Shown here: positions 45,601 to 57,335 of the stretch, one piece after another
Layout: each line of letters opens with the position of its first letter
Numbering within the stretch: position 1 is the first letter of the stretch
The notes under the pieces: model-generated
The model's database searches: none
Seen by the model: the letters and a program-made list of their open reading frames with translations, nothing else
What the model was told of the DNA's origin: nothing
Program-made: the position numbers and the translations under genes
Assembly: GCF_037975245.1 (NCBI RefSeq)
Contig: NC_092567.1
Coordinates: 4,782,214-4,846,213 of the forward strand
Length of the DNA: 64,000 nucleotides
Direction of reading: 5' to 3'
Origin: Apostichopus japonicus
Lineage: Eukaryota > Echinodermata > Holothuroidea > Aspidochirotida > Stichopodidae

Positions 45601-48600
45601 TCAAAGTAATAGAGTTAGAAATTTGGGAACAACTTTATTGGCCTGCTGCACCAAACAACGTTAAAAGTGGTCAATTAGAAAGTGTGCTGACCAAATTAGT
45701 CTAAACCATAGGATTGCAAACATGTTACCAAGTTTTGCCTTTTGTTTTCTTTATGGATAAATTTCCAAAAATTATTCAACTTTAAAATGAAAGCGCCTTG
45801 CAATAAAATGAATGAACTTGCAATTATTGAGTCATTTTAGCATAAGCTTGTATATCTGTGAGCAATGGAATAACTGTTGAGTAAATATTAAAAAGGCAAA
45901 CTCAAAAACAAGGGATTTTATCGTTTGCATTAAAACATCTAGTTCAGATATGATTCTTATTGTCTTTGTCTTTATCTCCTCATTAGGTAAATGTGGATTA
46001 ATCTTTCTTGAGACGATCTTTGGGGGTCACATGATGTGGATCTTGCACAGAATGGCTTACAATATGCTGATGGTAATGATTAGTGTATAATTAGTGTATA
46101 GCAGGACTGGTAAGCTGGGTTGTAGTTATAATTAGATTTGATTCTGAAGTAGAAAGTGATTTTGTTACTGCCTAATCCTGGTGGAACAGTAATTGTTTTG
46201 AATCTTGCTTGATCAGCAAACTCCCTAAGGGCCTAGGGAAGAAGATAATGGCTTCAGTCTAACATACATACACCATATATTAGGCAATACATGTCATACA
46301 TTGTATTGCTTACCATTGTGTAAAAGTACACAAAGAGGTGTATGTGTTTAGTATACTGGGTCCATTTTTTGTTTTGTGTAGCCATCATAAATTAAGGAAC
46401 AAAATATTCAGATGACTTGATCCCTTCTAATTTATCAGTGTGTCATAGTGTTGGATGGCAGGTAATGGTAGTAATCAGTCTTAACAGCGCAGCCAGACTC
46501 CTCTGGATTGTCAGCCTAATTGCCGCAAATAATATCCAGTAAAATGTATGGCAGGCTCATAAACAATCAATTTAATTCATAAGTGCATGTGCCCTAACAA
46601 TTAAATAGAGTCACTGCACACAAAATGAGACCCATACACACACTAAGTTAGAACCATACCCACAGTAGGTTAGAACCATGTAGAATGACTAACAGGAACC
46701 ATAAAATCTCTGTTTCCATCCTTACCTTTCCTACCCTTCCCCTCTCAGTACATCTAAAACCCAATAAAATTGATGTCAAATTTAAATCTGAAGATAATCT
46801 AGGTTTTATGTCATTTGTCAATGAGCTATATACTAAGGGATTACAAATGGAAGTCTTTAGTGGGTTTACTGTAATGTGTGGATATGTTGTTGTCAGTCAG
46901 TAATACAAGACATGCATGTAGCTTCTGGACCATATGCATGTCCTCAGAGTAAAAACCAAAGTAATTCAGAATTCCATTCTTAGCCATTGGTCAACAGTGT
47001 TGAAGGATTCTCTTAATGTGTTCTGTATAAGATGTACATTATTTGCACTTCAGTTATAATACTGGCCATTTAAGAGATAATTCCAGGAAACTCCAGCACA
47101 TGTGCTTTCTACATTTATTTTCTGTTGCAATATTATGGAAGATAGCTCACAAATCTGGTAGAAAATTTCCAGCAATTGTCAAAAGATGTCTTTTATCGGG
47201 GGGAGGGGGGGTGGGGGGCTACACAATTCTTGGGAGGTAACATGGAGTTGATCAGTTACCACTACAAGTGTTGTAATTGCTTACATCAGATGCAAAACAT
47301 ATTCCTAAAAACAATATATTTGCTGCCCTGAGATTACAGCTCTATACTATTCATATATACTTATTAATAAGACACAAGGGAAGATGTTGATGTATGTTAC
47401 AAAAATGATCACAGACCTGATGAATTTTCACCTTGATAAATCTAGTGAATGGAAAGTTGAGTTATTGTGTATTTTCTCTTTAACCTCCAGGTGATACGGT
47501 TTTCAACATTTCTTCTGTGCATTTCCTCCAAGAAAGTGAAAGAAAAAGTCAAGTAGGAACACATCACTGCTGACATAACTTCCTTTGTGGATGTGAGTCT
47601 GGTGAGACTTTACATACTACTTCTCAAGAGTCAGTTTGTGAAATGGTAATGGGCTGTGTTGGGCTCCTTTGATGAAATCTACAGGCTATATGTAGGTGAA
47701 GACAGCTTGCCTAATTAGCACTATAAATAACATCAAATGACATTTCTAAGATTCCACTTGTTTAATTGTGTAGAGCTAACAAACTTGACTAAACATAACT
47801 ACTATATTGTAGTATGCAGTGGTGGATTGAAGATTTCTCTAAAGTGGGGACAGCTACTAATAGATACCTAAATTAACAGTTCATAAGAAAACTTCTACTT
47901 CTGTAGAAAACAAAGATTGCCGACATTCCAAGCAAGCTAAGTTTTTGTAGTATGTACCTTGGTCTGATCAGGGATGTGTTTGAAATTGAGAAACTATGAA
48001 GTATCAAGTCTTTGAAGTTATATGTGCATTGCCACCTGTGGGTTACTCCCAATATTTTCTGGCACGCTGTAACAAATCAACCCCAACTTATTATCAGCAT
48101 GTTGAGTTACCATGCAGGTACATAGAAAGTCACAGTTTGTTGGGTACCCAGGACTAAATTGTTGAATGCTGAATTCCAAATTTCAAAAATGAAATACTCT
48201 TGTTGAGATCAATCAGTTACATAGAACTGTGTTATACATGTAGTGAGTTCATATGTGACAAACATTGTGTAGAGTAGGCAGCAATTTGACATTCATCGGA
48301 TACCCATAGCTTTAAATATGCAGGCTATCATTTCTAATAAATAAATATATGTTGCCATACGTCTATCTAAGGATTCTAATTGCTGTCCACAAACTTTAAG
48401 TAAGCTGTGGTCAGTCACAATATTGTTGTGCCATGTTTTAACATTAATTTATGTTATGTTTTCAGTGTCGAGAGAGAGAGGAGTAGCAGAACCTGTTCAG
48501 TTGCTGTCCAATCCACAAGATTACTCTTGTGAAACAATCCTTAAATATTATTGTAACTGAAGCTCTCTGATGCTTGCCATACACCAGACCGGCATCACTT

Positions 48601-48650
48601 TACAAACTTAAGAGAATTCTTATGCGTTGAATCTTAGCCATTTATTTCTG
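42631..48650 (+). other. Series of exon-like blocks, no protein recognised
   Basis: Several 70-140 bp blocks are bounded by acceptor-like and donor-like sites on the plus strand: TTCATTAG|GTTAAATATG...ATG|GTAAGTG (about 42640-42783), GTTTTAG|GTGAGC (about 44270), CATCATCAG|GTAAACTGG...AGG|GTAATG (about 44557-44665), CTCATTAG|GTAAATGTGG...ATG|GTAATG (about 45988-46074), CCTCCAG|GTGATACGG...CTG|GTGAGAC (about 47492-47600) and TTTTCAG|TGTCGAG (about 48466). Reading frames do not stay open through them, so a degraded gene or a non-coding transcript are both possible. Donor-like sites this simple also occur by chance. Confidence 0.25.
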
Positions 48651-49233
48651 TTAACCCTACATATATTATTATATATTCTATGTATCTGTTTATTCTGTTC
48701 TATGTTCTTTTCTGGTCACATTCCACGTTCATGTTTCTTGATTACTATATATGGTCATATTTTTTATTCTATCAATACTGCTGTAGTACAATGTTGGTCT
48801 TCGTTATAAATAGAAAGAATGGAGGTTGTGTTATAAACAATACTTCCTCAAGCTGCTGAGTGATAAATATTTTAACATACTTTCATATGGTGTATAAGGC
48901 CAGAGACTGTATACTTCGCTTCTCTCCATGATGTAGGCCCAACCATTCATAATTCATGTTCGCCTCTATGTGGACCGAACATTAGCTTGAAAGGTAATGT
49001 TACACCTAATTAATAAGAATGTAATGAATTCCAATGATGGTTAGTTAAGGCTAATGATGTAATAAAACCCTCTCATGTTTATGTATATGGTTGATGATTA
49101 TTCATGAGATGCTGATTATTGTGTTTACTGTTGAACTTTAATTCCTCTTTTCTTGTTTATTATTCCCAGAAAGTTTTCCGTTGTTCATTTATACTTGTAT
49201 AATTATACTTTACGTATAATATAATAAATTGTT
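48651..49233. other. Non-coding stretch before the minisatellite
   Basis: AT-rich; nothing recognised. Confidence 0.35.
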
Positions 49234-50664
49234 AGAGGAGTGGAGAAAGAGAGGGGAGATGGAGAGGGTGGGGATGGAAAGGGTGGGGATGGAGAGGGTG
49301 GGGGATGGAGGGGTTTGAGGGAGATGGAGAGGTTTGATGGAGATGTAGGGGTTTGATGGAGATGGAGGGGGTTGGGGAGTTGGAGAGGGTGGGGATGGAG
49401 GGAGATGGAGGGGTTTGAGGGAGGGGTTGGGGAGTTGGAGAGGGTGGGGGATGGAGTGGTGTGAGGGAGATGGAGCGGGTTGGGGAGTTGGAGAGGGTGG
49501 GGATGGAGGGGTTTGAGGGAGAGGGAGGGGTTTCATGGAGATGGAGGGGTTTGATGGAGGGGGTTGGGGAGTTGGAGAGGGTGGGGAATGGAGGGGTGTG
49601 AGGGAGATTGAGCGGGTTGGGAAGTTGGAGAGGGTGGGGATGGAGGGAGATGGAGGGGTTTGAGGGAGGGGTTGGGGAGTTGGAGAGGGTGGGGGATGGA
49701 GTGGTGTGAGGGAGATTGAACGGGTTGGGGAGTTGGAGAGGGTGGGGATGGAGGGGTTTGAGGGAGATGGAGGGGTTTGATGGAGATGTAGGGGTTTGAT
49801 GGAGGGGGTTGGAGAGGGTGGGGATGGAGGGAGATGGAGGGGTTTGAGGGAGGGGTTGGGGAGTTGGAGAGGGTGGGGAATGGAGGGGTGTGAGGGAGAT
49901 GGAGCGGGTTGGGAAGTTGGAGAGGGTGGGGATGGAGGGAGATGGAGGGGTTGGGGAGTTGGAGAGGGTGGGGATGGAGGGAAGATGAATGGGTTTGATG
50001 GAGATGGAGCGGGTTAGGGCGTTGGAGAGGGTGGGGGATGGAGGGGTGTGAGGGAGATTGAGAGGGTTGGGGAGTTGGAGAGGGTGGGGATGGAGGGAGA
50101 TGGAGGGGTTTGAGGGAGGGGTTTGAGAGGGTGGGGATGGAGGGAGATGGAGGGGTTTGAGGGAGGGGTTGGGGAGTTGGAGAGGGTGGGGGATGGAGGG
50201 GTGTGAGGGAGATGGAGCGGGTTGGGGAGTTGGAGAGGGTGGGGGATTGTGGGGTGTGAGGGAGATGGAGGGGTTTGATGGAGCGGGTTAGGGAGTTGGA
50301 GAGGGTGGGGGGATGGAGGGGTGTGAGGGAGATGGAGCGGGTTGGGGAGTTGGAGAGGGTGGGGATGGAGGGGTTGGGGAGTTGGAGAGGGTGGGGGGAT
50401 GGAGGGGTGTGAGGGAGATGGAGGGGGTTGGGGAGTTGGAGAGGGTGGGGGATGGAGGGGTGTGAGGGAGATGGAAGGGGTTGGGGAGATGAATGAGGTG
50501 GGGATGGAGGGGTCTTGTGGGGTAGGAGGGGTTTGAGGGAGATGGAGGGGTTTAGGAGATGGAGTGGGTTGGGGAGATGGAGGGGTTTGAGAGATATGGT
50601 GGGGTTGGGGAGATAGAGGGGGTTGAGGAGATGGAAGGGGTTTGGGGGATGGAGGGGACGATGG
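49234..50664 (+). repeat. G-rich, purine-strand minisatellite (1.4 kb)
   Basis: About 1.4 kb built from short units such as GGAGATGGAGGGGTTTGAGG, GGGGTTGGGGAGTTGGAGAG and GGTGGGGATGGAGG in changing order. The plus strand is almost free of C. Larger units of about 28, 55-60 and over 100 bp can be seen. Reading frames on both strands (Pro/Ser-rich minus, Gly/Glu/Trp-rich plus) are by-products of the repeat. Four or more G runs in close succession occur throughout, so G-quadruplexes are possible. Confidence 0.9.
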
Positions 50665-50737
50665 TTATAAACGGAATTTTTTTTATCTTTCCTAACAGGG
50701 TCAGTGCATTGCTCTTTACACGCAGTAGTTTAGTATT
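50665..50737 (+). repeat. Short repeat shared with 55225-55290
   Basis: ATCTTTCCTAACA, a GCATTGCTCTTTACACGCAG-like stretch and CACGCAGTAGTTTA recur at 55246-55285. Both copies follow G-rich DNA and a GATGGTTA word, so the minisatellite edge and this piece may have been duplicated together. Confidence 0.55.
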
Positions 50738-51373
50738 CAGGGCCGTAGCCTGCGCATGGGTAGCTGCCCTTTGAGATTTACACTTTCTAAATGAAAGTAG
50801 GCCTACGATAAATGTTCATATCATTTCTTCTGATTTAATTAGTCTGTAGTGTGCAAACTCTGAGATTCTAGGCACGTATTGTAGGAATGGCGGTCAAGTA
50901 ACATAAGGTTTACTTTAACTGCTCATCAGGTATATGCAAGATCTCTGATGCGACTACTGTTTCTGGTGGTTTTCAGAGGGGGGGGGGGCGGGCTGGGAGC
51001 ATAGGGGGATTAGAATAACAATGAAGGTAGAGAGCTCCAAAGATTTAACCTGCAGTCTTACGTGAAACTACGGTTCATAAATATACTTATTACGTATGTT
51101 TCACTGTTATCCCCTATATTAGTGACACAATGTTTTACTAAGAATACACGGTCCACTCACTCAGCTCATTTCCCCTCCCCTACCTGCAGTAGGTCCTTAG
51201 ATAGTGTCATGACGGTCCCTTTTTGGAAATGACCAACCCACTCAAATTTCTTGAAAAAGCACCTGGTACCGTATATCCGCACATCAAAGCATCGCTATGT
51301 AACATTTGGAGGATACATTTTTTCCCGATGTTCCTTAACTGCTGCTAGGAATTCTACCCAGGCTACGGCCCTG
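50738..51373 (+). mobile_element. hAT-like element (636 bp), no clear TSD
   Basis: Ends CAGGGCCGTAGCCTG and, reverse complemented, CAGGGCCGTAGCCTG, a 15-bp perfect terminal inverted repeat. The flanks TTAGTATT and ATGTTTAT do not match. It separates sequence that is continuous in the related copy at 55225-55300, which supports an insertion. A poly(G) run is at 50979. Non-coding. Confidence 0.65.
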
Positions 51374-52400
51374 ATGTTTATCTTTACTTTTATGATTTGT
51401 TGTTTCCGATAAAGTGAATGTGCCTAAATACCAAATAGTGCTTTTCAAATGTACTTATAATACTATATGTGTGCATGTTGTAGATGTCTGGATAACAAGA
51501 TATTCTTGTGTGCAAAGTTTAGATGCTTCCTTTTGGGTTAAGTTTCAATCTGAATAATCATGATTAATGCCATAAGTTACATCAGGAGGTGAAATATATA
51601 AGTCTTTTTAATTCAAGTCTAATCTTGTCAAATGTGACTTTTATTAAATACATTTATGAATGACTTATCAATTCAGGCACCAAACAGAAGTAAACCTGAA
51701 GATTTGTAGATTCCGACCCTGGACCCTGGCGGGGATTCGCCCCTGGACCCCACCCCAAAAGGCTTTGCTCGCCGACTCCTTCAGTTTTATTCATGTACCC
51801 TTATTTATGCCCCCCTCCCCACCCAACTCTCAATTCGGATTGACGCTCCTGAACAGAGCATTTTCTATTTTAGCTTAAAGCAGCTGGTTGTGTTTGTAGC
51901 TTTATCTCCTACGCCTATATAGTGGTAAACTAACACTGTCTGCTGTTAATTTGTAGTAATAACTGATTAGTGAAACAATATGTTCGCAAAACTCGAGTCT
52001 GTCACATCTCAAAGCAGTATTATCTAACAATCCGGTGTTACCATCCTCTACCGTTTAGGGGGGAGGGGGGGGGGGTTAAAATGAGATGTGAGTTTTGTCC
52101 ACTAGGAATGTTGAAATTATACAAGAAGTTGGGAGGATTTGCAAATGAGAGATTAAAGCATTACATTAATATAATTAAGAGCGGAGACACGATTGAGGTG
52201 TTTGTTATGATATGCAATATTTCATGACTTGGTCTCAGCATGAAACAGAGGTACACAATGTATAAATGAGCACCTTTATCTTGCTTTATCTGCTTCGATT
52301 TATTTTAATTCCTCTCCTGACTCGCGAACAGCGAGGATATTCTCGTGATGTGAAGTAAGCTTGCATACGAAGACATGCCCAGATGAGTGTTACTAGTATT
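51374..52400. other. Mostly unique, with a repeat fragment at 52020-52115
   Basis: CTAACAATCCGGTGTTA...ATCCTC at about 52025 recurs at 60850, and GTCCACT...GAATGTTGAAA follows in both. The poly(G) run at 52060 is absent from the other copy. No gene is supported. Confidence 0.4.
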
Positions 52401-53074
52401 CAGGGGCGTATCCAGGATTTTCTAACCCGGGGGCGCGAATTACTATCTAAGCGGAGTGCCACCATCGGTTGGCGCGCAGCGTCATACGAGAAAATTTATG
52501 GTTTTGATACCCCCAGATCACCGGAAATGGCACTTCTCGGGATTAAAAAGGACCAACCAGATGTACACTTTTGCCTGAGAACCAAGAATTTCCCAATAGT
52601 TTTTTTTTCTCAAGATTTTAAGCCCATTATTTGTTCAGAATTTGAAATTTGACAATTCTCGTGAATAAATTCACTTCAAAACATACCCATAATGTTGCAA
52701 AAAATTTCATCTATTGGACAACCGATATAGAAAAACCTCCTTCAACCCCTAACCGACCAGTCAAAATTGCACGAGTAGAGGAAAGTATGATGAAGAATGT
52801 TGGTCAGGGAATTTTTGAAAAATTCAGACACAGTTAATTTATTGGTGTACAAATATGAAAACCCCTCTTATAACGGCTACTATAAAACTTGGTTGAAGGA
52901 AAAATAACAGATATTTCCGAAACCGAACACTACACAAACAGACAGTTTGGAGGCTGTTCATCCTTTTCATGCTCACTGATATGGTGTGATATCTGCTGTT
53001 TGCTTTACAAATTCGAATAGTTGAAATGAGACTGAAATAAATAATTTTTATCTGTTTATTGTGCATTGCCCTAC
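52401..53074 (+). mobile_element. hAT-like element copy with core module, right end cut
   Basis: Begins CAGGGGCGTATCCAGGATTT. The core module is at 52442-52540 (the GGAGTGCC variant breaks one stem pair). It then follows the 16-17 kb copy in order to TTTATTGTGCATTGCCC. The next element begins at 53075, so the true right end is missing or displaced. The left flank is CTAGTATT; no partner was found. Confidence 0.6.
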
Positions 53075-53191
53075 CAGTGGCGTAACGATGATCCTGGGGC
53101 CCGGGCCCCCTACCAGGAGGTCAAAGCAAGAGCGTCTGCTGAAATGTTTACAAGGGGGGTGGGTGGTCAGTAGGTCATATAGGTGTAACAC
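53075..53191 (+). mobile_element. hAT-like terminus fragment
   Basis: Starts CAGTGGCGTAACGATGATCC followed by GGGCCCGGGCCCC, and is interrupted at 53191 by the next element. Partner end not found. Confidence 0.45.
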
Positions 53192-54576
53192 CAGTGGCGT
53201 CGCCAAGGGGGGCCAGGGGGCACGTGCCCCCCCCCCCCCCCCCCCCCCTGGAAAACCGAGTGCCCCCCATCTGAGATTTGGATTGGTAAAAAATTATATA
53301 TATATTTTGTTATATTCAACTCCCATCATCTGAGTTGGTTTTTCATAAGGACAAAGAAGCACAGTAATTCGTATTTTCTTCAAATGAGCTGCGAAAAAAT
53401 GAAAAAGTTTATCCTTGAACGTCGGGAATCGAAGTCGTAACCTGCGCCATCACAACATGTGTCGATATTTACATTGAATGTGTCAGTACTCACGCCATAC
53501 CAGCGGATATACACGCCCGCTTCGCGAGCTACATGACTGTGAGAAGGGAGGGTACTGCAATATGTTGCCTTGGTCTGAGGTTGACAGGTTAGGAGCTGAC
53601 GAAATGTGAGAATGTGAGGGTCCGCAGGCACCATACTTGCCTATATTTGTGGACCCATATATTAACCCTGTTGTGTAGGGGGTGCAGAGGTCATTTGAGG
53701 TCAGATGCTTGTAGGAACAAATGGCGAATGTTCACACCTGCATACGACCCATACTCGATGTGTGATCAAACTTTGGATTGCATGGTGAGATCCCTGATAG
53801 GAGCCAATAACGATGCTGGAACCTATTACATCTTAATAGATAATGGGAGAAAACGAGAAGGACAAGAAGGACAAGACAATGAAAAAATTGAGGGGGCAAA
53901 TGCACGATAAGCCCCCCCCCAATATTTACCAAGGCTCCGAAACGTGGATCTGCCCATTTTTCAATGCATACTTGTCGATCTGTCCGATGCACACGTATAC
54001 TATATAGGTGTAATAATTTTAGTAAATGCTGGGGGGACCCTCGGCCCGTCCCCTGGCTATAGACCACATTGTCACCCCAACCGCGTCTTCACGTCCCTTG
54101 AAAAGTGGAAGCAGTGAGTGTGAGTACCGGTAAGCGCAACATAACTTCGTCTTAGGCCAATGACTTGCTTCATTTCAGCCAGTTCTCCAACATCCCCTTA
54201 CTACACTCAAAAACGTCTTTGCGAGTAAACTACGAGTAATAGCTACTCTCTTAAAACACCATCGAATATACAAATTTCTATGTTGTTACAGACTTGTACG
54301 TGCAATCTGAGAAATTGCAGGCTTGAGACCTATAGTTTAGGGCTAGGTATTCGCAGCATAAAACACTCGGGAAGTGCCGATTCCAAATGGTTTGAAAAAC
54401 GCAAAATTTTCTTGTACGCTCCGCGCCAACCGATGGTGGCGCTCCGCTTAGATAGTCTCTACACATTAGCCCCCCTCCAATAATTTTCCCGTTCCGCCTT
54501 GCCAGGAGGGGCACCCCCCATCAAATGCTGGTGCCCCCCCTGTGCCCCCAGACTGAAAAGTCTGGTGACGCCACTG
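53192..54576 (+). mobile_element. hAT-like element (1.4 kb) with core module
   Basis: Ends CAGTGGCGTCGCCAAGG and, reverse complemented, CAGTGGCGTCACCAGAC. The flanks TGTAACAC and TGTACAAC match at 6 of 8 bases, a decayed duplication. Both subterminal regions carry GGGGGCAC/GTGCCCCC and long poly(C)/poly(G) runs (53228). The core module is at 54364-54456, reversed. Short frames within have no recognisable domain. Confidence 0.65.
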
Positions 54577-54684
54577 TGTACAACTAATCCGTATGTAAAG
54601 TATTGGTTAGAATTAAAATATAAACCACGCTACCTATGAGTTTGGTATCTCGGTACATTTTATCATCAAACAGTGTTTTGCTCC

Positions 54685-54873
54685 TCGGCCTTTTGGATAA
54701 GATCATGTGTAGTATCTGTTCCCTTTCGAGGGGAATGGTGATTCACACCTGACGATGATCACACTGTCACAGTCCCGATGCAAGGACACTGGGGTTCAGA
54801 GCGGATCAGTCGTTCGGTAGTTTGGTTTTCGTGCCCAGGTTCTTTCCTGGGCGACTTTTTCTTAAAAAAGTAG
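54685..54873 (+). mobile_element. U2 snRNA-headed SINE-like retroposon with 14-bp TSD
   Basis: CAGTGTTTTGCTCC occurs at 54671-54684 and 54874-54887. The inserted sequence opens with TCGGCCTTTTGGATAAGATC and continues ATGTGTAGTATCTGTT, nearly matching the first 45 bases of U2 snRNA including the branch-site pairing region GTAGTA. After that it is not U2. It reads TTCCCTTTCGAGGGGAA (a hairpin), GGATCAGTCGTTCGGTAG, and TGCCCAGGTTCTTTCCTGGGC (a second hairpin), then GACTTTTTCTT and a short A run. The body recurs at 62706 without the U2 head, so it is a family. A functional U2 gene is excluded: stem-loops IIa to IV and the Sm site are absent. Confidence 0.75.
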
Positions 54874-54887
54874 CAGTGTTTTGCTCC

Positions 54888-56040
54888 CAAATGTCTCAAA
54901 AAACAGTGCAGTGTATGTTATTCAAAAGTTAAATAAGAGCCACCCCCCCCCCTCCCTTAGGTCTGGAACGACTTGTCTGTTTGTTTGATGTTGTTGTAGT
55001 ATTTACATACAATATGCGATAATTGTACACAATTTCCATAGTACAAAGTAAGCCTACATTTCACTCGATATACGATGAAAAACGTGTCCCACTGCATGCA
55101 GACATGTCACGTGCTCTTTAATATCACAGCTGTATATCACTTAAATGGGAGATGATTGTCACCTGGGTTGTCTTCAAGTCAAATGGAATAACTAGGGTTG
55201 GGAGGGGGATGGTGGCGTGATGGTTAAAGACGGTGTTTGTTCTATCTTTCCTAACATTCAGCGCATAGCCTGTACACGCAGTAGTTTATTATCATGGAAT
55301 TGGGTGGCGTGGAAGACGGAGTGTTCATGAGACGTTAATTAGTTATAACCCAATTAAAGATGGTATTCGTTGTACCGAATGACTGAATACCTGGAGTTTC
55401 AAAGCGAGGGAGGCTGTAGGGAAGGGGGAAGGGGGGGGGGAGTACATTATCACATCTTCCTTAGTTTACTTGTTAGATGAAGACATTCTTCAGTGTCGAG
55501 GACACCAGCTCCACTCATCTGCGATTGTACTTTAAGATATTGCTGAGTCATTCGGCTGGATCCTTTGTTAGCAATCAATACGAGGTAATCAAATGATCGA
55601 TTTTTGCTTAAATTCATATTTTCAGTTTACGTCTGGTGTCGACATTTCTAGATAAACGTCAAAACTTCATGAGCAACGTTACAATTTCTATAAAGCGTCG
55701 AAAGTTTGCGAAATCAGTCTAAATTGTTCTGTAAGAAAAATCAAATGAAACCACCAAATGTCAATATGTAAAATCGTTTTTGTTTTTGAAAATAATAGTT
55801 GAACGTCGAGGTAAGCAAAGTAAATTGGACCAAGAATTTGTTAACATAATTTTCTGTGATCAATGTTCCTTCTGAGCCACCGTAATACCCTGAAACATTA
55901 TATTGCGTACTTTGTAATAACAGTCTGAGCAGATGCTGCCACCTGGTACAGCTTAACCAGCAGAGAACAGAATAAAGGAAACCTAGAAAATAATGTTTCA
56001 TACTTTTATGTATATAACTATCATTCCAGTTTTGATTTTT
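54888..56040. other. Non-coding, with the second copy of the 50.7 kb repeat
   Basis: 55199-55300 matches 50640-50737 (GATGGTTA, ATCTTTCCTAACA, CACGCAGTAGTTTA). Poly(C) at 54945 and poly(G) at 55430. No gene is supported. Confidence 0.4.
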
Positions 56041-56350
56041 CAAGGGGTGGCAGACAAATATTTGAGGCCCTATTGCCCTCCCGTAGCTACCCTCCTGCTC
56101 CTCCATGCCCTCCATTATGGTAAAAGTTTAGTCTCTGTACAGAATAAGTAAATCTTATGATTTTGTATTAACGTCACATTTGCCTACTGAGAGAGAGAGT
56201 ATAAGTATACCTGTTATACACTGAAGTTCAGTTGCTGCCCAGTGTATATTACTGGGGGTGGCAGACAAATACTTGAGGCCCTATCCCCTCCCCTAGCTAC
56301 CCCTCTGCTCCTCCCCTGCCCTGCATTATGGCAAAATATTAGTTCAGTTG
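56041..56350 (+). repeat. Direct repeat pair, about 90 bp each
   Basis: GGGTGGCAGACAAATA(C/T)TTGAGGCCCTAT, CCTCCC(G/C)TAGCTACCC and CATTATGG(T/C)AAAA occur at 56045-56130 and 56254-56343, about 210 bp apart. CAGTTGCT(G/C)CCCAGTGTATAT also repeats (56231, 56345), so this is a short tandem duplication. Open frames on the minus strand through it are artefacts. Confidence 0.75.
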
Positions 56351-57335
56351 CTCCCCAGTGTATATGGCTACTCTTGTAGAAAAGAGTTGCCTCCATAGCA
56401 TTGAAACAAGAGCTCACTTAAACATTTCATTCACAGGACCCGCAACAATTACGCTTGACTTGGGCGAAAGACTTGTGACTTGACTTGACAAACATTGGCT
56501 TAGTATAAAGACACTGTGATAAACTCGGCTCAAAGTTCAGCTAACAGTAAAATTTAGATCAGTAACGTGTCATTCATTGTGATTTGATGATAAATTATTA
56601 AAGCAACAGATGTAATCCAGTAATTTCCATATAGAAAACGAAACGTGTTTCACTTGTTACATATCAGAACATGAGAAAAGGGGAATTTTCAAATAACAGG
56701 GCTTCCCGTTCTTTTAATGTTGTGTGTTGTTGCTTCTTAATATGAATATACTTATTCTCGTATCTATCTTTCTTAAACATAAAATAACTATATTAATATT
56801 AACATGTTTTTTCACATCTAACATATACTTTTCTAACCAGGAACTTGCTTGCCTATTGTCATCGCTATACTTATCATGTGCCAGAGGCTAAATTTATAAC
56901 GTACTTTACTACCGTTGTTTGACAGTCACTGTTTACACAACAAACAAATATAAAGATCATAAGAAGTTTGCCCTGTGGTATCGTATAATTGCTTCATAGT
57001 TAGTTGATATTATCATTATTACGATATATGACTAGATATCTTGTTTAGATTGAAGATAAGATGTTTCAGTTCCATAATGTATTAAATATTCTGGCTTTAA
57101 AAAGATGGATAACGAAGATGTAATTTTGTTCTCACTGGGAAAAGAGGGACATATTTTAGATGCGTCCCGATGAACTTTTTAAGGTACCTGAAAAGGGCAA
57201 TCAAGATACAAATATATTGTCCCTAATAATTGTCCTTTACTAAAACAGATAACAAAATAATATTCTAGAGCTAACAGCACCGTTTAGTTTCATTCTGGTC
57301 ATCTAAACGGCATATGATACATACTTGACAGCGTT
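56351..57335. other. AT-rich non-coding stretch
   Basis: No gene, RNA or transposon end recognised. Confidence 0.35.

Noticed and set aside
47809-47954. hAT-like start CAGTGGTGGATTGAAG with GTAGTATG on both sides
   Set aside because: The second GTAGTATG is not preceded by an inverted end; the match is probably chance.
49210-50774. Pro/Ser-rich and Gly/Glu/Trp-rich open frames
   Set aside because: They exist on both strands only because the minisatellite unit lacks stops; there is no start context, splice site or domain.
54681-54720. Functional U2 snRNA gene
   Set aside because: Only the first 45 bases match; the Sm site and later stem-loops are missing and a 14-bp duplication shows retroposition.
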